NCBI GenBank assembly: GCA_040507035.1
Contig: JBEVVR010000056.1
Span: 1-64,000 of the forward strand
DNA from: Thiodiazotropha sp040507035
GTDB lineage: Bacteria > Pseudomonadota > Gammaproteobacteria > Chromatiales > Chromatiaceae
Direction of reading: 5' to 3'
Length of the DNA: 64,000 nucleotides
This document shows positions 8,693-18,013 of the stretch, piece by piece. The notes beneath the pieces were generated by a model. The model searched no databases. It saw only the letters and a program-made list of their open reading frames with translations, and was not told the DNA's origin. The position numbers and the translations under genes were made by a program. Position 1 is the first letter of the stretch. Each line of letters begins with the position of its first letter.

Positions 8693-9210
8693 AACGGCTG
8701 TCCTCCATTGGCTTTCTCATTCTTTCTCAATACCGCCAGGGAGACATGGGGGTAATCAGACTCGGCACAGGTCGCCATCACCCGCTTCAGCAGGGTGTAG
8801 GGTATGCTCTTCTCACCCATGATGGTGATCTTGCCTTTGAAGGGTTCCTCGGGATTGCTTACCTTGGATTTGGAGCGCTCGGCATGGCGCTGCAGTTCAC
8901 TCTTGAGGGCAGGCAGCGTGGTCCCCCTGGGCAGGGGCAGGGAAAGATCCATAACCCGATAGCCCTGCACCAGGATTTCACTGTGATTGACCATCACCAC
9001 CAGGGTCTCATTGGGTTTCAAGGTTGCCACTGATTCCGGGAGGCTCAATGCCTTGGCATTGGGCAGTACCTGAACCTCACCGGAGTTGATCAGCAGGAAG
9101 AAGACCAGGATGGTGAAGATATCCATCAGCGAAACCAGATTGAGCACCGCATGTCCCTTGTTGCGCCGATGGTGACGATCCATGCGCTTGGCGCGGCGTG
9201 ACATCTTCAT
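8689..9210 (-). CDS. ExbD/TolR family protein, second copy (retains membrane Asp)
   Basis: The 173-residue product has a basic cytoplasmic N-terminus (RRAKRMDRHHRRNKGH), one membrane helix (about 24-43) and a periplasmic domain. The helix carries Asp30 in VSLMDIFTILVFFLL, aligned with the essential proton-binding Asp of ExbD/TolR. It overlaps both neighbours by 4 bp (ATGA type), so translation is probably coupled. With the TolQ-like protein and the upstream ExbD it should form a proton-driven inner-membrane motor. The periplasmic domain (about 50-170) is longer than in ExbD of the Ton system, which fits the Agl-type group. Confidence 0.85.
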   Translation of the reverse strand: MKMSRRAKRMDRHHRRNKGHAVLNLVSLMDIFTILVFFLLINSGEVQVLPNAKALSLPESVATLKPNETLVVMVNHSEILVQGYRVMDLSLPLPRGTTLPALKSELQRHAERSKSKVSNPEEPFKGKITIMGEKSIPYTLLKRVMATCAESDYPHVSLAVLRKNEKANGGQPL

Positions 9211-9725
9211 GATGCGTTACCTTTGTCCCGTTGCTGCGACCCCGCCGGGGGTGCGTCGCCGATGGCGATATCGGGGAAGAGTTCATACTGAACCAGGCTG
9301 CCCGATTCCATGTTCTCTGTCATGCGCACCGCATCCATCACCTGTACCATGGTTTCGTACTTGGTGCTGGGCTCGGAGAGAATGAATATGTTGCGCTTGT
9401 CCTGAAAGCGTACCTTGATCTGTACCAGCAGCTCGTTCAATCCCTTCAGGTCGTAGCCTTCCGGGGTGTTCTTCAGGCGTTTGATCAGACCGCCTTGCCG
9501 ATCAGCCACCACGAGGCTGTTGGGGCGGATGATCACTTCCAGCTGCAGTTCCTTGATCGCCTTCAGGGCGCCTTCACTGGCCGGGGGGAGGTAGAGCTCA
9601 ATGATGGAGAACCGGGAAAAGGCGGCCGTGATCAACAGAAAGGGAATCAGGATCACCATCAGGTTGAGGAAGGGCGTGATATTCAGCTCTTCCCCATGGC
9701 GATGGCGCCTCAGCCGTTCTCTCAT
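9207..9725 (-). CDS. ExbD/TolR family protein, first copy (Asn in place of membrane Asp)
   Basis: The 172-residue product begins with a basic stretch and then ELNITPFLNLMVILIPFLL, which matches the ExbD/TolR NVTPLIDVMLVLL signature. Residue 21 is Asn where ExbD/TolR proteins have the proton-carrying Asp. A periplasmic domain follows, with a C-terminal SEPSTKYETMVQVMDAV block typical of ExbD/TolR. It lies between the TolQ-like gene and the second ExbD gene, each with a 4-bp overlap. It probably acts as a structural partner in a hetero-dimeric ExbD pair, with protons handled by the other copy. Confidence 0.85.
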   Translation of the reverse strand: MRERLRRHRHGEELNITPFLNLMVILIPFLLITAAFSRFSIIELYLPPASEGALKAIKELQLEVIIRPNSLVVADRQGGLIKRLKNTPEGYDLKGLNELLVQIKVRFQDKRNIFILSEPSTKYETMVQVMDAVRMTENMESGSLVQYELFPDIAIGDAPPAGSQQRDKGNAS

Positions 9726-10375
9726 GCCTTGCTCCGGGTGCTGAATGCCTGTTCGCTGAAGATGTTGAGGAATTTCACCGACGCCATCTCCAGGCTATCG
9801 ACGATGGCGGTGGTCTTACTCTGCAGCAGGGCATAGACCAGTAGCAGGGGAATCGCCGCCATCAGTCCGAAGGCGGTGGTATTCATCGCCACCGAGATAC
9901 TGGCCGAGAGCAGGTCCGCCTTCTCCGCGGGATCGGCGTTGGAGACCGCGGTAAAGGCCTGAATCAGACCGATGATGGTACCCAACAGGCCGAGCAGGGT
10001 GGCGATGTTGGCCAGGGTGCTGAGATAGTGGGTGCGTTTCTCCATACGTGGAATCGCCTCCATCAAACCCTCTTCCATGGCCACCTCCACATCGTCCCGG
10101 CGTCGTGCGGTGCGCGCCCGGGCCAGGCCGTAGGTGAGCATGGTACCGATGGCGGTCTTCGATTTATTGGCCGTTGCCATGGCCGACTTGAAATCGCCGT
10201 CGTTGAGATGGGGCAGCACCCGCTTCCAGGTGCGCTTGTTGCTCCCGGTCTGGATGGTCAGATAGACCCAACGTTCGATGGCTATCGCCACGCCCCCTGC
10301 AAAGATAAGCAGGATCGGGTACATAAATAGACCGCCTTCCTGAAAAAATCGGATGATAGGATCAATGAGCTCCAT
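9722..10375 (-). CDS. MotA/TolQ/ExbB proton channel family protein
   Basis: The 217-residue inner-membrane protein has three hydrophobic helices: about 15-35, 120-145 (TLANIATLLGLLGTIIGLI) and 160-185 (SVAMNTTAFGLMAAIPLLL). The LLGLLGTIIGLIQAF and TTAFGLMAAIP segments are the family's conserved channel helices, with Thr residues lining the proton path. It is followed by two ExbD-like genes and an AgmX-like gene with 4-bp overlaps, matching the one TolQ plus two TolR composition of Myxococcus AglR-AglQ-AglS. It should use the proton motive force to drive periplasmic movement. Confidence 0.9.
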   Translation of the reverse strand: MELIDPIIRFFQEGGLFMYPILLIFAGGVAIAIERWVYLTIQTGSNKRTWKRVLPHLNDGDFKSAMATANKSKTAIGTMLTYGLARARTARRRDDVEVAMEEGLMEAIPRMEKRTHYLSTLANIATLLGLLGTIIGLIQAFTAVSNADPAEKADLLSASISVAMNTTAFGLMAAIPLLLVYALLQSKTTAIVDSLEMASVKFLNIFSEQAFSTRSKA

Positions 10376-10507
10376 AGGATTCTCCGTTGTCTAAACGCCT
10401 GAATGTCGGTTTACTTTTCTGTATGCACCTATCTGCCGATGGGCCTCATACAAACTGTCTGGGAAATCGGATTGTTTTCAGTCATACGGCACCAAGTCCA
10501 AGATTCT

Positions 10508-10795
10508 TTACGGTTTTTCGCTAAAAGTCTGGTACCAATCTATCTGTCTGCGAAATACATCACGGTCCAGTGGCGCAAAGAGTTCGTCTCTGCGACCTGT
10601 TTCCGGGGGCATCATATTGGTCTGCCGTTTCGCCGATCGCCAGGGTACCACGTAGAGGATATTGGGTGACTCCTTGTTGCCGAATATCGCGGTACCCTCG
10701 AGATCGAGACGTTGCTCCCCATAGAGCGGCAGGGAGAGCAGCGCCAGGATTACTGTGGCTGCCATCAGGGTGTCTCTGTTCGGTCGCTTCATCAT
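10508..10795 (-). CDS. Hypothetical exported 95-aa protein
   Basis: It begins MMKRPNRDTLMAATVILALLSLPLYG, a signal peptide or anchor, followed by a short polar domain with the phrase ILYVVPWRSAK. No family is recognised. It sits between the small TPR lipoprotein gene (12-bp gap) and the TolQ-like gene (132-bp gap), so it is probably a small envelope component of the same operon. The gap downstream shows no terminator. Confidence 0.65.
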   Translation of the reverse strand: MMKRPNRDTLMAATVILALLSLPLYGEQRLDLEGTAIFGNKESPNILYVVPWRSAKRQTNMMPPETGRRDELFAPLDRDVFRRQIDWYQTFSEKP

Positions 10796-10807
10796 GGTTG
10801 CTTACCG

Positions 10808-11464
10808 TTACTTTTTTGACTTGATACGTCGTTCAAGGTCGAGGATCCAGCCGCCGATCTCCTTGTCCTCGGAAGCGCCCAAGGTCTGACAGCGTCGATA
10901 GTGTTGCAGCGCCAGTTGTGGCTTGGTCAGATAGAGATCGTAGAGTATGCCCAGGTTGCGGTGGGCCATCAGGTAGTTGGGTTCGATCTGCAGTGCCGAG
11001 CGATAGGCCTGTTCCGCCTCCTGGAATTTTCCCTGCATCCGTAGTGCCACCCCCAACTGGTTGTGGGCGGGCAGACTGTCGGGCTTGAGCTGCAGGGCGG
11101 TAGTGAACGACGCTTCCGCCTGCTCCGCTTCACCTTCGTTGAGCTGGATGATTCCCAGATTGATATAGGCCCCAGCCAGGCCGGGATTCTTATCGATCAA
11201 GGCGAGCAGGCTCTGTTTTGCTTTGACGATATCGTCTTTCTGCATCAAGGCCACGGCCGCATCGAAGCGCCTCTGCTCCGAAGAGTTGGCGTTGCTGGGT
11301 TTTGGTTGTTTCACCGCGGCAGCGGTATTTTCTGTTGTCTCTGAGGCCTCGGACTGCCTGCTGGGTGTGCCGCTGCATCCGCAAAGAGTCAGAGTAGCGA
11401 TGAGCAGGGCGCAGACACTCCAGAGAGCCAGGCCATCTCGAGTAGTGGGACTAGTTAATCGCAT
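10808..11464 (-). CDS. TPR-repeat lipoprotein (about 218 aa)
   Basis: I chose ATG 11464, which gives a signal sequence ending LTLCGCSG, a lipobox with Cys28 or Cys30. The longer frame from 11527 adds 21 residues that would spoil the signal. A low-complexity linker (about 35-60) is followed by about three TPR units: LAGAYINLGIIQLNEGEAEQA, LPAHNQLGVALRMQGKFQEA and YLMAHRNLGILYDL. TPRs scaffold protein complexes. The start lies within the last codons of the upstream 942-aa TPR gene (14-bp overlap). It is likely an outer-membrane-anchored assembly factor for the ExbB/ExbD/AgmX machine. Confidence 0.8.
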   Translation of the reverse strand: MRLTSPTTRDGLALWSVCALLIATLTLCGCSGTPSRQSEASETTENTAAAVKQPKPSNANSSEQRRFDAAVALMQKDDIVKAKQSLLALIDKNPGLAGAYINLGIIQLNEGEAEQAEASFTTALQLKPDSLPAHNQLGVALRMQGKFQEAEQAYRSALQIEPNYLMAHRNLGILYDLYLTKPQLALQHYRRCQTLGASEDKEIGGWILDLERRIKSKK

Positions 11465-14279
11465 CGATCCACGCCTCCCGCTGCTCTTGTTTGGCATAAC
11501 GTCCGGGCAGCAACTTCGCCAGGGCATCGAAACTCTTCCTCACCCACTCGTCATAGATTCCGCTGGAGACGCGCTCGACATTGGTTTCATAGAGGCCGAT
11601 CGCCTTCTCCTCGAAGGGATAGGCCTGCTCTTCCAGGAGGATTTCATACTGTTCCAGCTCCTCCGCGTTCAATCCCTTGGGTCGTTCCGATTTCATCAGC
11701 GCGGTACCGAACTGCTGATACATCCTGGCGATCTGGTAGGTGGCGGTGGTGGTCACCTCGGCAATGCCATATTTGATTGCCTTGTTGTAGGCGTTGATCG
11801 CTGTCTGCATCTGCTCTTTTTTACGTTTTAAATTCTTTTCCAATGGCGCCTTCAGCTTGATGCTGTGGAAACCCCGCAGGTTCCCATCGGCCAGGCGCAG
11901 GGTTGCCTTTGCCGCCAGATAGCGGGTGCGATCACTGCGCTGTTTTCCGGCGCCGGCATCGACGCTGATAAGCTGTTTGAGCCACCAGTCCCGCTTTCCT
12001 GCCTCACCTTGCTTGTCATAGAGTTCGACCAGCCTCTGCCTCGCCTCCATGGATTGTTCCAGGGGGGCGGGAAAGTTCTTCACATAGTTTTTGTAGGCGT
12101 CGATCGCCTCTCTCTTCTTGCCCGCCTTTTCATAGAGTTCCGCCGAGCGCCAGCCGGCCTCGCGACGCAGCTCCGGGGAGGAGGCCTGGGTAGAGAGGGT
12201 GGCGAGTTCCGCCGCCGCTTTCAGCGGCTGCTTGGTCTCCATGTAGGCGACGGCCAGTTTGCTGTTGACCTCGGGTATCAGCTTGTCCTGCGGATATTTT
12301 GCCTTGTAGGACTCGAGAATCTTCACCGAACTCGCCCAGTCCCCCGCGGCAATCAGACTGGCGGCGGCATCGTACTCAGCGGTGGCGATGATGGAGGCCT
12401 TGGGGGCCTGCTTGGCAATGCGCATGAACGCCTGGGCCGCGCCTTTATGGTCGCCCTGGGAACGCAGTGTCGAACCTTGCTGATAGATACTGGCGGCCAG
12501 TCTCTCCTCCAGGGGCTCTCTCTCCTTGGCCTTGCCGGGTATCAGCGCCAGCGCCTGAACATAGGCCTTTTCCGCAGCCTGGTAGTCCTTCTGTTCAAAG
12601 GCGGCGTGGGCGGCGACTGTCCAGGCGGTCCGGCGCAGCTTCTTCTCCGCCGGCGGTTTCAGGTTGGCCACCTGCAGTGCCGCACCACGGGCACGTCCAA
12701 TCTCCTTGAGCTCCAGCAGCTGATCCGCTGCTTGGGTCAATACGGCGGCTCTGCGTTTATCCTTGGGGAAGATGTCGCAGAACTTCAGGGCGCTCTCCAC
12801 GCCCTGACGTTTCCATGTCAGCTGTTCCTCTTTGCTGAGTTTTTTTAGTTGTTCCGCATAGGCGAGGAGGGCGGCATAGCCTGCCTCGGCCTGTTTCTCA
12901 TGGGCCGGGAATTTGTAGGCGCTATCTTCATAGGCAGTAACCGCATCGGGATAGTTCTTCAGCTCGAACAGCAGTTCGCCAAGCAGGAAACTGATGCTGC
13001 CAGCGGTGGGGTCGTCGGAAAAGGTGTCCAGGTACTGACGATACCAGCGTGCGGCCTCGGCGCCCTGCTGGCGGTGTTGTGCGACCAGTTTTTTATCCTT
13101 GCTCTTTTTGTACTGCTGCGCCAGGGCATGGTGGTATTCGGCAAGCTCCTTGAGGTAGTTGCGCAGCTGCTGACTCAGCCATGCCTGGTTTTTCGAATCC
13201 TGTTTCTTCCAGGGAGTGCCACCCACGGCATAGTGTTGCACAAACGACTTTTTACTCTCTATGGCCAGTTTCGGAAAGCCGTTCTCGGTATAGATTTCGA
13301 CCACTTTCACCGACAGTCTGGGTGACTGAGGATGGTCGGGGGAGAGATCGACGAAGGCGAGATAGGCGTCTGCCGCATCCTGGATACGCTCCTGCTTCAA
13401 GTAGAGATCGCCCAGTCCCTGGTAGATCATATATTCGTAATTACGATGGCCCTTGTTGTCGAAATAGCGGCTGATGCGTTTGGCACCGCCGAGTTCGGAA
13501 AAGGTGAGACTGATTACCCTGATCGTCTCCTGCATCAGTTTCTGATCGGCGGGGGAGAGCTTGGCGGTATCGATCTGCGGGGTATCGCCCAGGTTACGAT
13601 CGAGTAGTTGGGTAAATGAGTCGAGTCCCTTTTCGATGTTGCGTTGTTTGAACAACGACCAGCCATGTTTGAATAGCGCCCGGTCGTAGTAGGGGGAGTC
13701 GTCCTGCTGTTGCAGAATGGCAGCGTAGGCAGATTCGGCACGGCTGAACTGCTGCATGACAAAGAAGTGCTCGGCGCGACGGAACTGAGCCTCCTGCCAG
13801 TGGGGGCTGTCGGGATGCTGGGTGATCAGCGCGCGCAGTGTCAGCATCATGGCGTTGATATCGCCCTTCAGCTCATAGGCCCTCGCCAGTTGGTAGAGCA
13901 CCAGGTCCCGCGATGCGTAGTTCGGGTCCTTGGCCAACAGGGATTCGTAGAGATCGATCGATTTGGATAACTCTGCTTCGGTGGGTACCGGCTCATCCGT
14001 GGCGTCCAAGAGTTTGGTTTCACTGCGCTCCAGTTCCAGATCTGCAAGGCGACGGGTGGCTTCGCTGTTGAGGCGCTGATCGGGATTGAGTTCGAGGATG
14101 GCGCGGTAGTTTTCGATCACCTCGTTGCGATCGCTGGGTGATAGCTTCTGCTTTTCGATCTTTACCGGCTTCTTCTCGATATCTGCAAGGGTCGGGTCGT
14201 CCGATTTCGATTTGCCGGTGATACCGGCACACCCCGAGAGCAGGATGCCGAGAAGTGAAATGGCAAGTGACAGCCTCAT
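11451..14279 (-). CDS. Large TPR-repeat lipoprotein (942 aa)
   Basis: The N-terminus is a lipoprotein signal, with LLSGC and Cys17. The rest is an all-helical, Ala/Leu/Glu/Lys-rich protein with many TPR-like units across its length, for example LFKHGWSLFKQRNIEKGLDS, AAWTVAAHAAFEQKDYQAAE-like and AGWRSAELYEKAGKKREAID. It overlaps the preceding gene by 4 bp and the next by 14 bp. Size and context recall the long TPR proteins of the Myxococcus Agl/Glt apparatus, but I cannot assign an orthologue. It probably forms a periplasmic solenoid linking the motor to the outer membrane. Confidence 0.8.
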   Translation of the reverse strand: MRLSLAISLLGILLSGCAGITGKSKSDDPTLADIEKKPVKIEKQKLSPSDRNEVIENYRAILELNPDQRLNSEATRRLADLELERSETKLLDATDEPVPTEAELSKSIDLYESLLAKDPNYASRDLVLYQLARAYELKGDINAMMLTLRALITQHPDSPHWQEAQFRRAEHFFVMQQFSRAESAYAAILQQQDDSPYYDRALFKHGWSLFKQRNIEKGLDSFTQLLDRNLGDTPQIDTAKLSPADQKLMQETIRVISLTFSELGGAKRISRYFDNKGHRNYEYMIYQGLGDLYLKQERIQDAADAYLAFVDLSPDHPQSPRLSVKVVEIYTENGFPKLAIESKKSFVQHYAVGGTPWKKQDSKNQAWLSQQLRNYLKELAEYHHALAQQYKKSKDKKLVAQHRQQGAEAARWYRQYLDTFSDDPTAGSISFLLGELLFELKNYPDAVTAYEDSAYKFPAHEKQAEAGYAALLAYAEQLKKLSKEEQLTWKRQGVESALKFCDIFPKDKRRAAVLTQAADQLLELKEIGRARGAALQVANLKPPAEKKLRRTAWTVAAHAAFEQKDYQAAEKAYVQALALIPGKAKEREPLEERLAASIYQQGSTLRSQGDHKGAAQAFMRIAKQAPKASIIATAEYDAAASLIAAGDWASSVKILESYKAKYPQDKLIPEVNSKLAVAYMETKQPLKAAAELATLSTQASSPELRREAGWRSAELYEKAGKKREAIDAYKNYVKNFPAPLEQSMEARQRLVELYDKQGEAGKRDWWLKQLISVDAGAGKQRSDRTRYLAAKATLRLADGNLRGFHSIKLKAPLEKNLKRKKEQMQTAINAYNKAIKYGIAEVTTTATYQIARMYQQFGTALMKSERPKGLNAEELEQYEILLEEQAYPFEEKAIGLYETNVERVSSGIYDEWVRKSFDALAKLLPGRYAKQEQREAWIDAIN

Positions 14280-16138
14280 TCCTGCTCCTCCGCTCTCGCA
14301 GTGCTGATATCCAGCAGGTTGGCAACGCCGAACCTCGCCTGGATCAGATAGTTATTGATCAGGCTGCGTCGTTGCTCAAGTCTTCCAAGGGCCATCTCCC
14401 GTAACAGGTCGGACTCTTCGCTGCGTAAAATTTTGACCTGATTATGGAGGCTGGGCAGTGCCTTCTCGAGTTGTTCGATACGACCGCTGAAGGCGTTGAA
14501 GCGATCCTTGGCATCAGTTTGGGCTTTAGCCAATTCGCGCTCTTTCTGATGCGCCAGCTCGATGTTTTGTTCCAACTCAACCATCTGTTTCTTCAGCGAC
14601 CAGATTCTGGCCGGATGCTCGGTGGTGATGCGCCAGGTGAGAATGCCCTCCATCAGACGCGCCATCTCCTGTTGCGGCCCCAGTTGGCCTCCAGCACCGT
14701 GCTCTTTGATGATCTGCTTGATGCGGTTGATGCGTTCAATCCAGCCCTTCTCCTGTTCCGTGGCGAGGGCAAAGGGGGGTTCTTCGGTCTTGTCTACCTG
14801 GGTGTAGAGAGTGTGCAACTTCTCTTTCTGGGCGATGACCTGTTTCAGGTTTTCTCCCTTCAGGTGTTCTTCGACCCGGGGAAGTTTCTGTTCGTAGGCG
14901 GTCTTCTGGTTGCTGAGCATGGTGCGATAGGAGCTCATTTTCTCTCGCCACTGCTGCAGATTATTCTCGATGTGGCCGAGATCCCAATAGTCCTGAAGTC
15001 GTTCTTGAAAGGCGTTGCCGGAGAGTAGATAGGTCAATAGGGAGCGCATCGCCGATTTGAGTTCGTCGTTGGCGCCGCTGTCCCCCAACAGATTGTCGGG
15101 AAACTCCTCTAGCCTGACCTGCTCCAGCAGCTGGTCCAATTGGGTGAGTGCGGCGTCATAGGTGGCGATGGCATCACGGTAGCTCTGTAGCGACTGCTGC
15201 TCGGCTTCTAGCTGGGAGAGGACATAGGGTATCGCGAGTTTTGCCTCCAGTACCGCGGGATCGCTGGCATTGCGTTCGGCCAGCAGCTGCCAGGGCGCCA
15301 GCGCCTGCTCCTGCTGACCCAGCTGCAACGAGGCCCAGCCCATCCCCAACAGCGCATGGTTGCTTGCGGGGCTGCTCAGGCGGACGCGCTTCAGCGCCAG
15401 TTTGGCATCCTCGGAACGGTTCAGCTCCAACAGCAGGTAACCCAGGGCGAGATTGGCACGATCACGGATCGACTTTGCTTCTCTGTCGTCATTCTCCTCA
15501 GATCCACTGCCGATTGCCTGCAACAGGGCCAATCCCTGCTCCTGCTGATCGCTGCGCAGGTAGGCGATGGCCTGGTTGAAGCTGCCATAGAGCGACCAGG
15601 CACTCTGTTGTGAAATCTGGCTGAGATCGGTAAGCGCGGCAGTTTCGTTTTTCTGCAACAGTTCGATGAGGCCGCTCAGGTTGTAACGCTCATCCTTGGC
15701 GTCAGGCTTGAGTCCTTCACCGATCTGGTTCAATGCCCCTTTTGCCGCCCTTGAGCTGCCCCGACGATGACGGGATTTACCCAACTGCAGCCAGGCGCGA
15801 TCCATAACAGCGGGGGATTCACTCTGCTGCAGGATCCGGTTGAACAGCATTTCTGCCGTATCCGGCATGCCATAGGCGAGATAGAGCCCACCCAATAGCA
15901 GCTCGGGTTCGTCCGCATAGGCCTGCATCAGCCCCTTTTTTCTGGCGGCAAGGAGCCGGACGATGGCGGGAAAATAGTTCTGCTGATAGAGGTGAAAAAG
16001 AACATCACCATAATGCAGGTCACGCAACTCCTCCGGCTCGCCGCTGTAGATGTCTGCTGTTGCGCAGAGTGGTGTGGCGAGGGTGAGCGTGAGTAAGAGG
16101 CGGGAGGTCAGGCCGGATAGCACCCGTATCACTCCCAC
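14276..16138 (-). CDS. TPR and coiled-coil periplasmic protein (620 aa)
   Basis: A signal peptide (about residues 1-30, ending CATADIYSG) precedes helical repeats: GGLYLAYGMPDTAEMLFNRI, ALGYLLLELNRSEDAKLALK and LLGMGWASLQLGQQEQALAP are TPR-like. From about residue 420 onward the protein is strongly coiled-coil (EKLHTLYTQVDKTEE, ELEQNIELAHQKERELAKAQ). It overlaps the 942-aa gene by 4 bp and the upstream 181-aa gene by 10 bp. No orthologue name is assigned. Its role is presumably structural in the same periplasmic assembly. Confidence 0.75.
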   Translation of the reverse strand: MGVIRVLSGLTSRLLLTLTLATPLCATADIYSGEPEELRDLHYGDVLFHLYQQNYFPAIVRLLAARKKGLMQAYADEPELLLGGLYLAYGMPDTAEMLFNRILQQSESPAVMDRAWLQLGKSRHRRGSSRAAKGALNQIGEGLKPDAKDERYNLSGLIELLQKNETAALTDLSQISQQSAWSLYGSFNQAIAYLRSDQQEQGLALLQAIGSGSEENDDREAKSIRDRANLALGYLLLELNRSEDAKLALKRVRLSSPASNHALLGMGWASLQLGQQEQALAPWQLLAERNASDPAVLEAKLAIPYVLSQLEAEQQSLQSYRDAIATYDAALTQLDQLLEQVRLEEFPDNLLGDSGANDELKSAMRSLLTYLLSGNAFQERLQDYWDLGHIENNLQQWREKMSSYRTMLSNQKTAYEQKLPRVEEHLKGENLKQVIAQKEKLHTLYTQVDKTEEPPFALATEQEKGWIERINRIKQIIKEHGAGGQLGPQQEMARLMEGILTWRITTEHPARIWSLKKQMVELEQNIELAHQKERELAKAQTDAKDRFNAFSGRIEQLEKALPSLHNQVKILRSEESDLLREMALGRLEQRRSLINNYLIQARFGVANLLDISTARAEEQE

Positions 16139-16674
16139 TCCCGGATTTCAAAATCCGGCTGCTGCAAGGCGACGCTGTCGACAATCTTCAGCTCAAGGTA
16201 TTTCGGACCTATGCCTTTTTTGAAGCTGACCGTGGCACCCCGTTTGTAATCTCTTCCCTTCGGCCCAACCCCGGTGAAGAAGGCCACCAGTTCATGTTCT
16301 CCGGCCTTGATGTTTCCAAGATACAGGCGCTGTACACCGCCCCGCTGAAGTGCCTTGACCTCACGCGCAGTGTAGAGATGGTTGGTGAGTTCCTTGTTGT
16401 CGATATGCAGCTGCACGGAGTCGAGTTTAAAGTAGTTTCCTATATCCAGGGAGAGGAAGATCGATACCTGGGTATTGCCGGGGAACAGTAGCTCCTCTTC
16501 AAGAACGAAGAGTTCGCGATTGAGTTCGATAACGGCCTTTTTCAGATCCTCGACCTGTTTGTCGAGGCCCTTACCCTTTTCGTTCAGCGGTTCCGCAGAG
16601 AGGGAAAAACCGAGGCAGCACAGCAGTAGAATTGCGTTTCGGATTATGGTCTTCAAGATATTGATTCCCAGCAC
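16129..16674 (-). CDS. Hypothetical exported 181-aa protein, first gene of the TPR/ExbB operon
   Basis: A signal sequence (ILLLCCLGFSLSAEP) is followed by a short coiled coil (LDKQVEDLKKAVIELNRELF) and a beta-rich domain (FLSLDIGNYFKLDSVQLHID, AGEHELVAFFTGVG). No named family is recognised with confidence. It starts the minus-strand run that continues to 7721, with a 10-bp overlap to the next gene. Its position implies a role in the same envelope complex. The promoter should lie in the AT-rich 278-bp gap upstream. Confidence 0.7.
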   Translation of the reverse strand: MLGINILKTIIRNAILLLCCLGFSLSAEPLNEKGKGLDKQVEDLKKAVIELNRELFVLEEELLFPGNTQVSIFLSLDIGNYFKLDSVQLHIDNKELTNHLYTAREVKALQRGGVQRLYLGNIKAGEHELVAFFTGVGPKGRDYKRGATVSFKKGIGPKYLELKIVDSVALQQPDFEIREWE

Positions 16675-16952
16675 ATTTTAAGCAACGTCATGAAACAATA
16701 AATCTATATGAATTAATGCGTTGCGTTTGCGATCATAGTCACAGGTTGAAATGTAAAGTTGGTAATTTGAGCCCAAAATCATGATAGGTTATGTGAATTA
16801 AAATCGCTACCCGCTAGGCTGATTAATGATAGTGCCCAAAACTGACATTGACCAGTGGCACGATTAAGGATTCAACTAACTGATTCATAGGTCTATTTTG
16901 CTTTTAATTAAAGGTTAATATAGAAAAATGACAATAGATACCGGCCGCCGAC
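16675..16952. other. AT-rich divergent promoter region
   Basis: This separates the first gene of the TPR/ExbB/ExbD operon (minus) from the DUF3187 gene (plus). It is clearly more AT-rich than its surroundings, as expected for divergent promoters. I cannot pick an unambiguous -35/-10 pair and see no hairpin. Confidence 0.4.
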
Positions 16953-17999
16953 ATGGGAAGTACGATCTTGATAGCCATTCTGCGTAATTTTCTATACCTC
17001 GCCTTACTGGGGTATCTCTCTTCATTATCAGCCCAGGCCCAGGAGATGGATGTGGATCCATTCCATGTACGCAATATGAATCCCTTTGCGCTGATCTATG
17101 GCATGCCGGCGGCCTCATCCCCCCGTCTTCTGGGTGATGGGGAATCCTATCTGCAGCTAACCGCCGATGTTGCCAACAACTCCATCGAGAGTGATGCGGA
17201 TGGTGAGCGTATCAGGCTGGATGGTGAGAGCTACAGGTTGGCGTTGATCTGGCGAAGAGGACTGGCTTCAGCTTGGCAAATCGGTATCGAGCTGCCTCTG
17301 CTCGCCCACCGTGATGGGGTGATGGATGGTCTGATCGAGAATTGGCACGACATTTTTAGTCTCTCCAATTCGGATCGGGAAGAGTGGCCACGAAACAGAT
17401 TGGTCTATCGCTACGAAAGCAGCGAAGGTGATCAGGTCCTGGTCAACACTGAGCTCAGCGGGGTTGGTGATATTGTGGTCTCGCTCTCCCACGCCCTGGC
17501 GAAGGATGGGAATAGCAACAGACGCATTGCCTTGCATTCTAGCCTTAAGCTGCCCACTGGCGATGCGCATGAACTGCTCGGCAGCGGAGCCGTGGATCTG
17601 GCTTTCTGGGTGAGTGCCTCTGAGCAACGGCTGTTCTGGCAATGGCCGCTGAATCTATATGGGCAGGCGGGTATTCTGCTCAAGGGTGAGGGTGATCTGT
17701 TGGCTGATCTGCAACAGGAGGTGGTGCTGTTTGGAACCCTGGGGCTGGGTTGGCGACCCGAAACCTGGATAGATCTCAAGGCGCAGGTGGATGCCCATAG
17801 CTCCCACTATGACAGCGAATTGGACCAACTCGGTGGTGCTGCCATTATGCTGACCGTCGGGGGTTCCATTCATCTGCATGGGGATTCCCGCCGTATCGAT
17901 ATCTCAATCGGTGAGAATCTCACCACCGACTCGGTGCCCGATTTCATGATCAACCTGGCCTATGTGTATCGCTTCTCAACACGGCAGGCCAATCCATAG
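16953..17999 (+). CDS. DUF3187 family outer-membrane protein
   Basis: The 348-residue product has a signal peptide (residues 1-29, ending SAQAQ) and then NPFALIYGMPAA, the start of the DUF3187 family. Alternating amphipathic strands ending in VYRFSTRQANP suggest an outer-membrane beta-barrel. The LGIELPLL and LKLPTGDAHELLGSG phrases are typical of such porin-like sensors. No good Shine-Dalgarno sequence is visible before ATG 16953. It is divergent from the TPR/ExbB operon and may be its outer-membrane partner. The function of DUF3187 is unknown. Confidence 0.8.
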   Translation: MGSTILIAILRNFLYLALLGYLSSLSAQAQEMDVDPFHVRNMNPFALIYGMPAASSPRLLGDGESYLQLTADVANNSIESDADGERIRLDGESYRLALIWRRGLASAWQIGIELPLLAHRDGVMDGLIENWHDIFSLSNSDREEWPRNRLVYRYESSEGDQVLVNTELSGVGDIVVSLSHALAKDGNSNRRIALHSSLKLPTGDAHELLGSGAVDLAFWVSASEQRLFWQWPLNLYGQAGILLKGEGDLLADLQQEVVLFGTLGLGWRPETWIDLKAQVDAHSSHYDSELDQLGGAAIMLTVGGSIHLHGDSRRIDISIGENLTTDSVPDFMINLAYVYRFSTRQANP

Positions 18000-18013
18000 A
18001 AAGATGCAAATGT

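Noticed and set aside
8689..10375. Ordinary TonB-ExbB-ExbD iron uptake set.
   Set aside because: Two ExbD copies, an AgmX-type C-terminus, TPR partners and absence of a TonB-dependent receptor argue for the Agl-like group.
7721..16674. Functional gliding motility operon.
   Set aside because: The motor composition resembles Agl/Glt, but paralogous machines exist in non-gliding bacteria and no focal-adhesion or polarity genes are seen here. Motility is not claimed.
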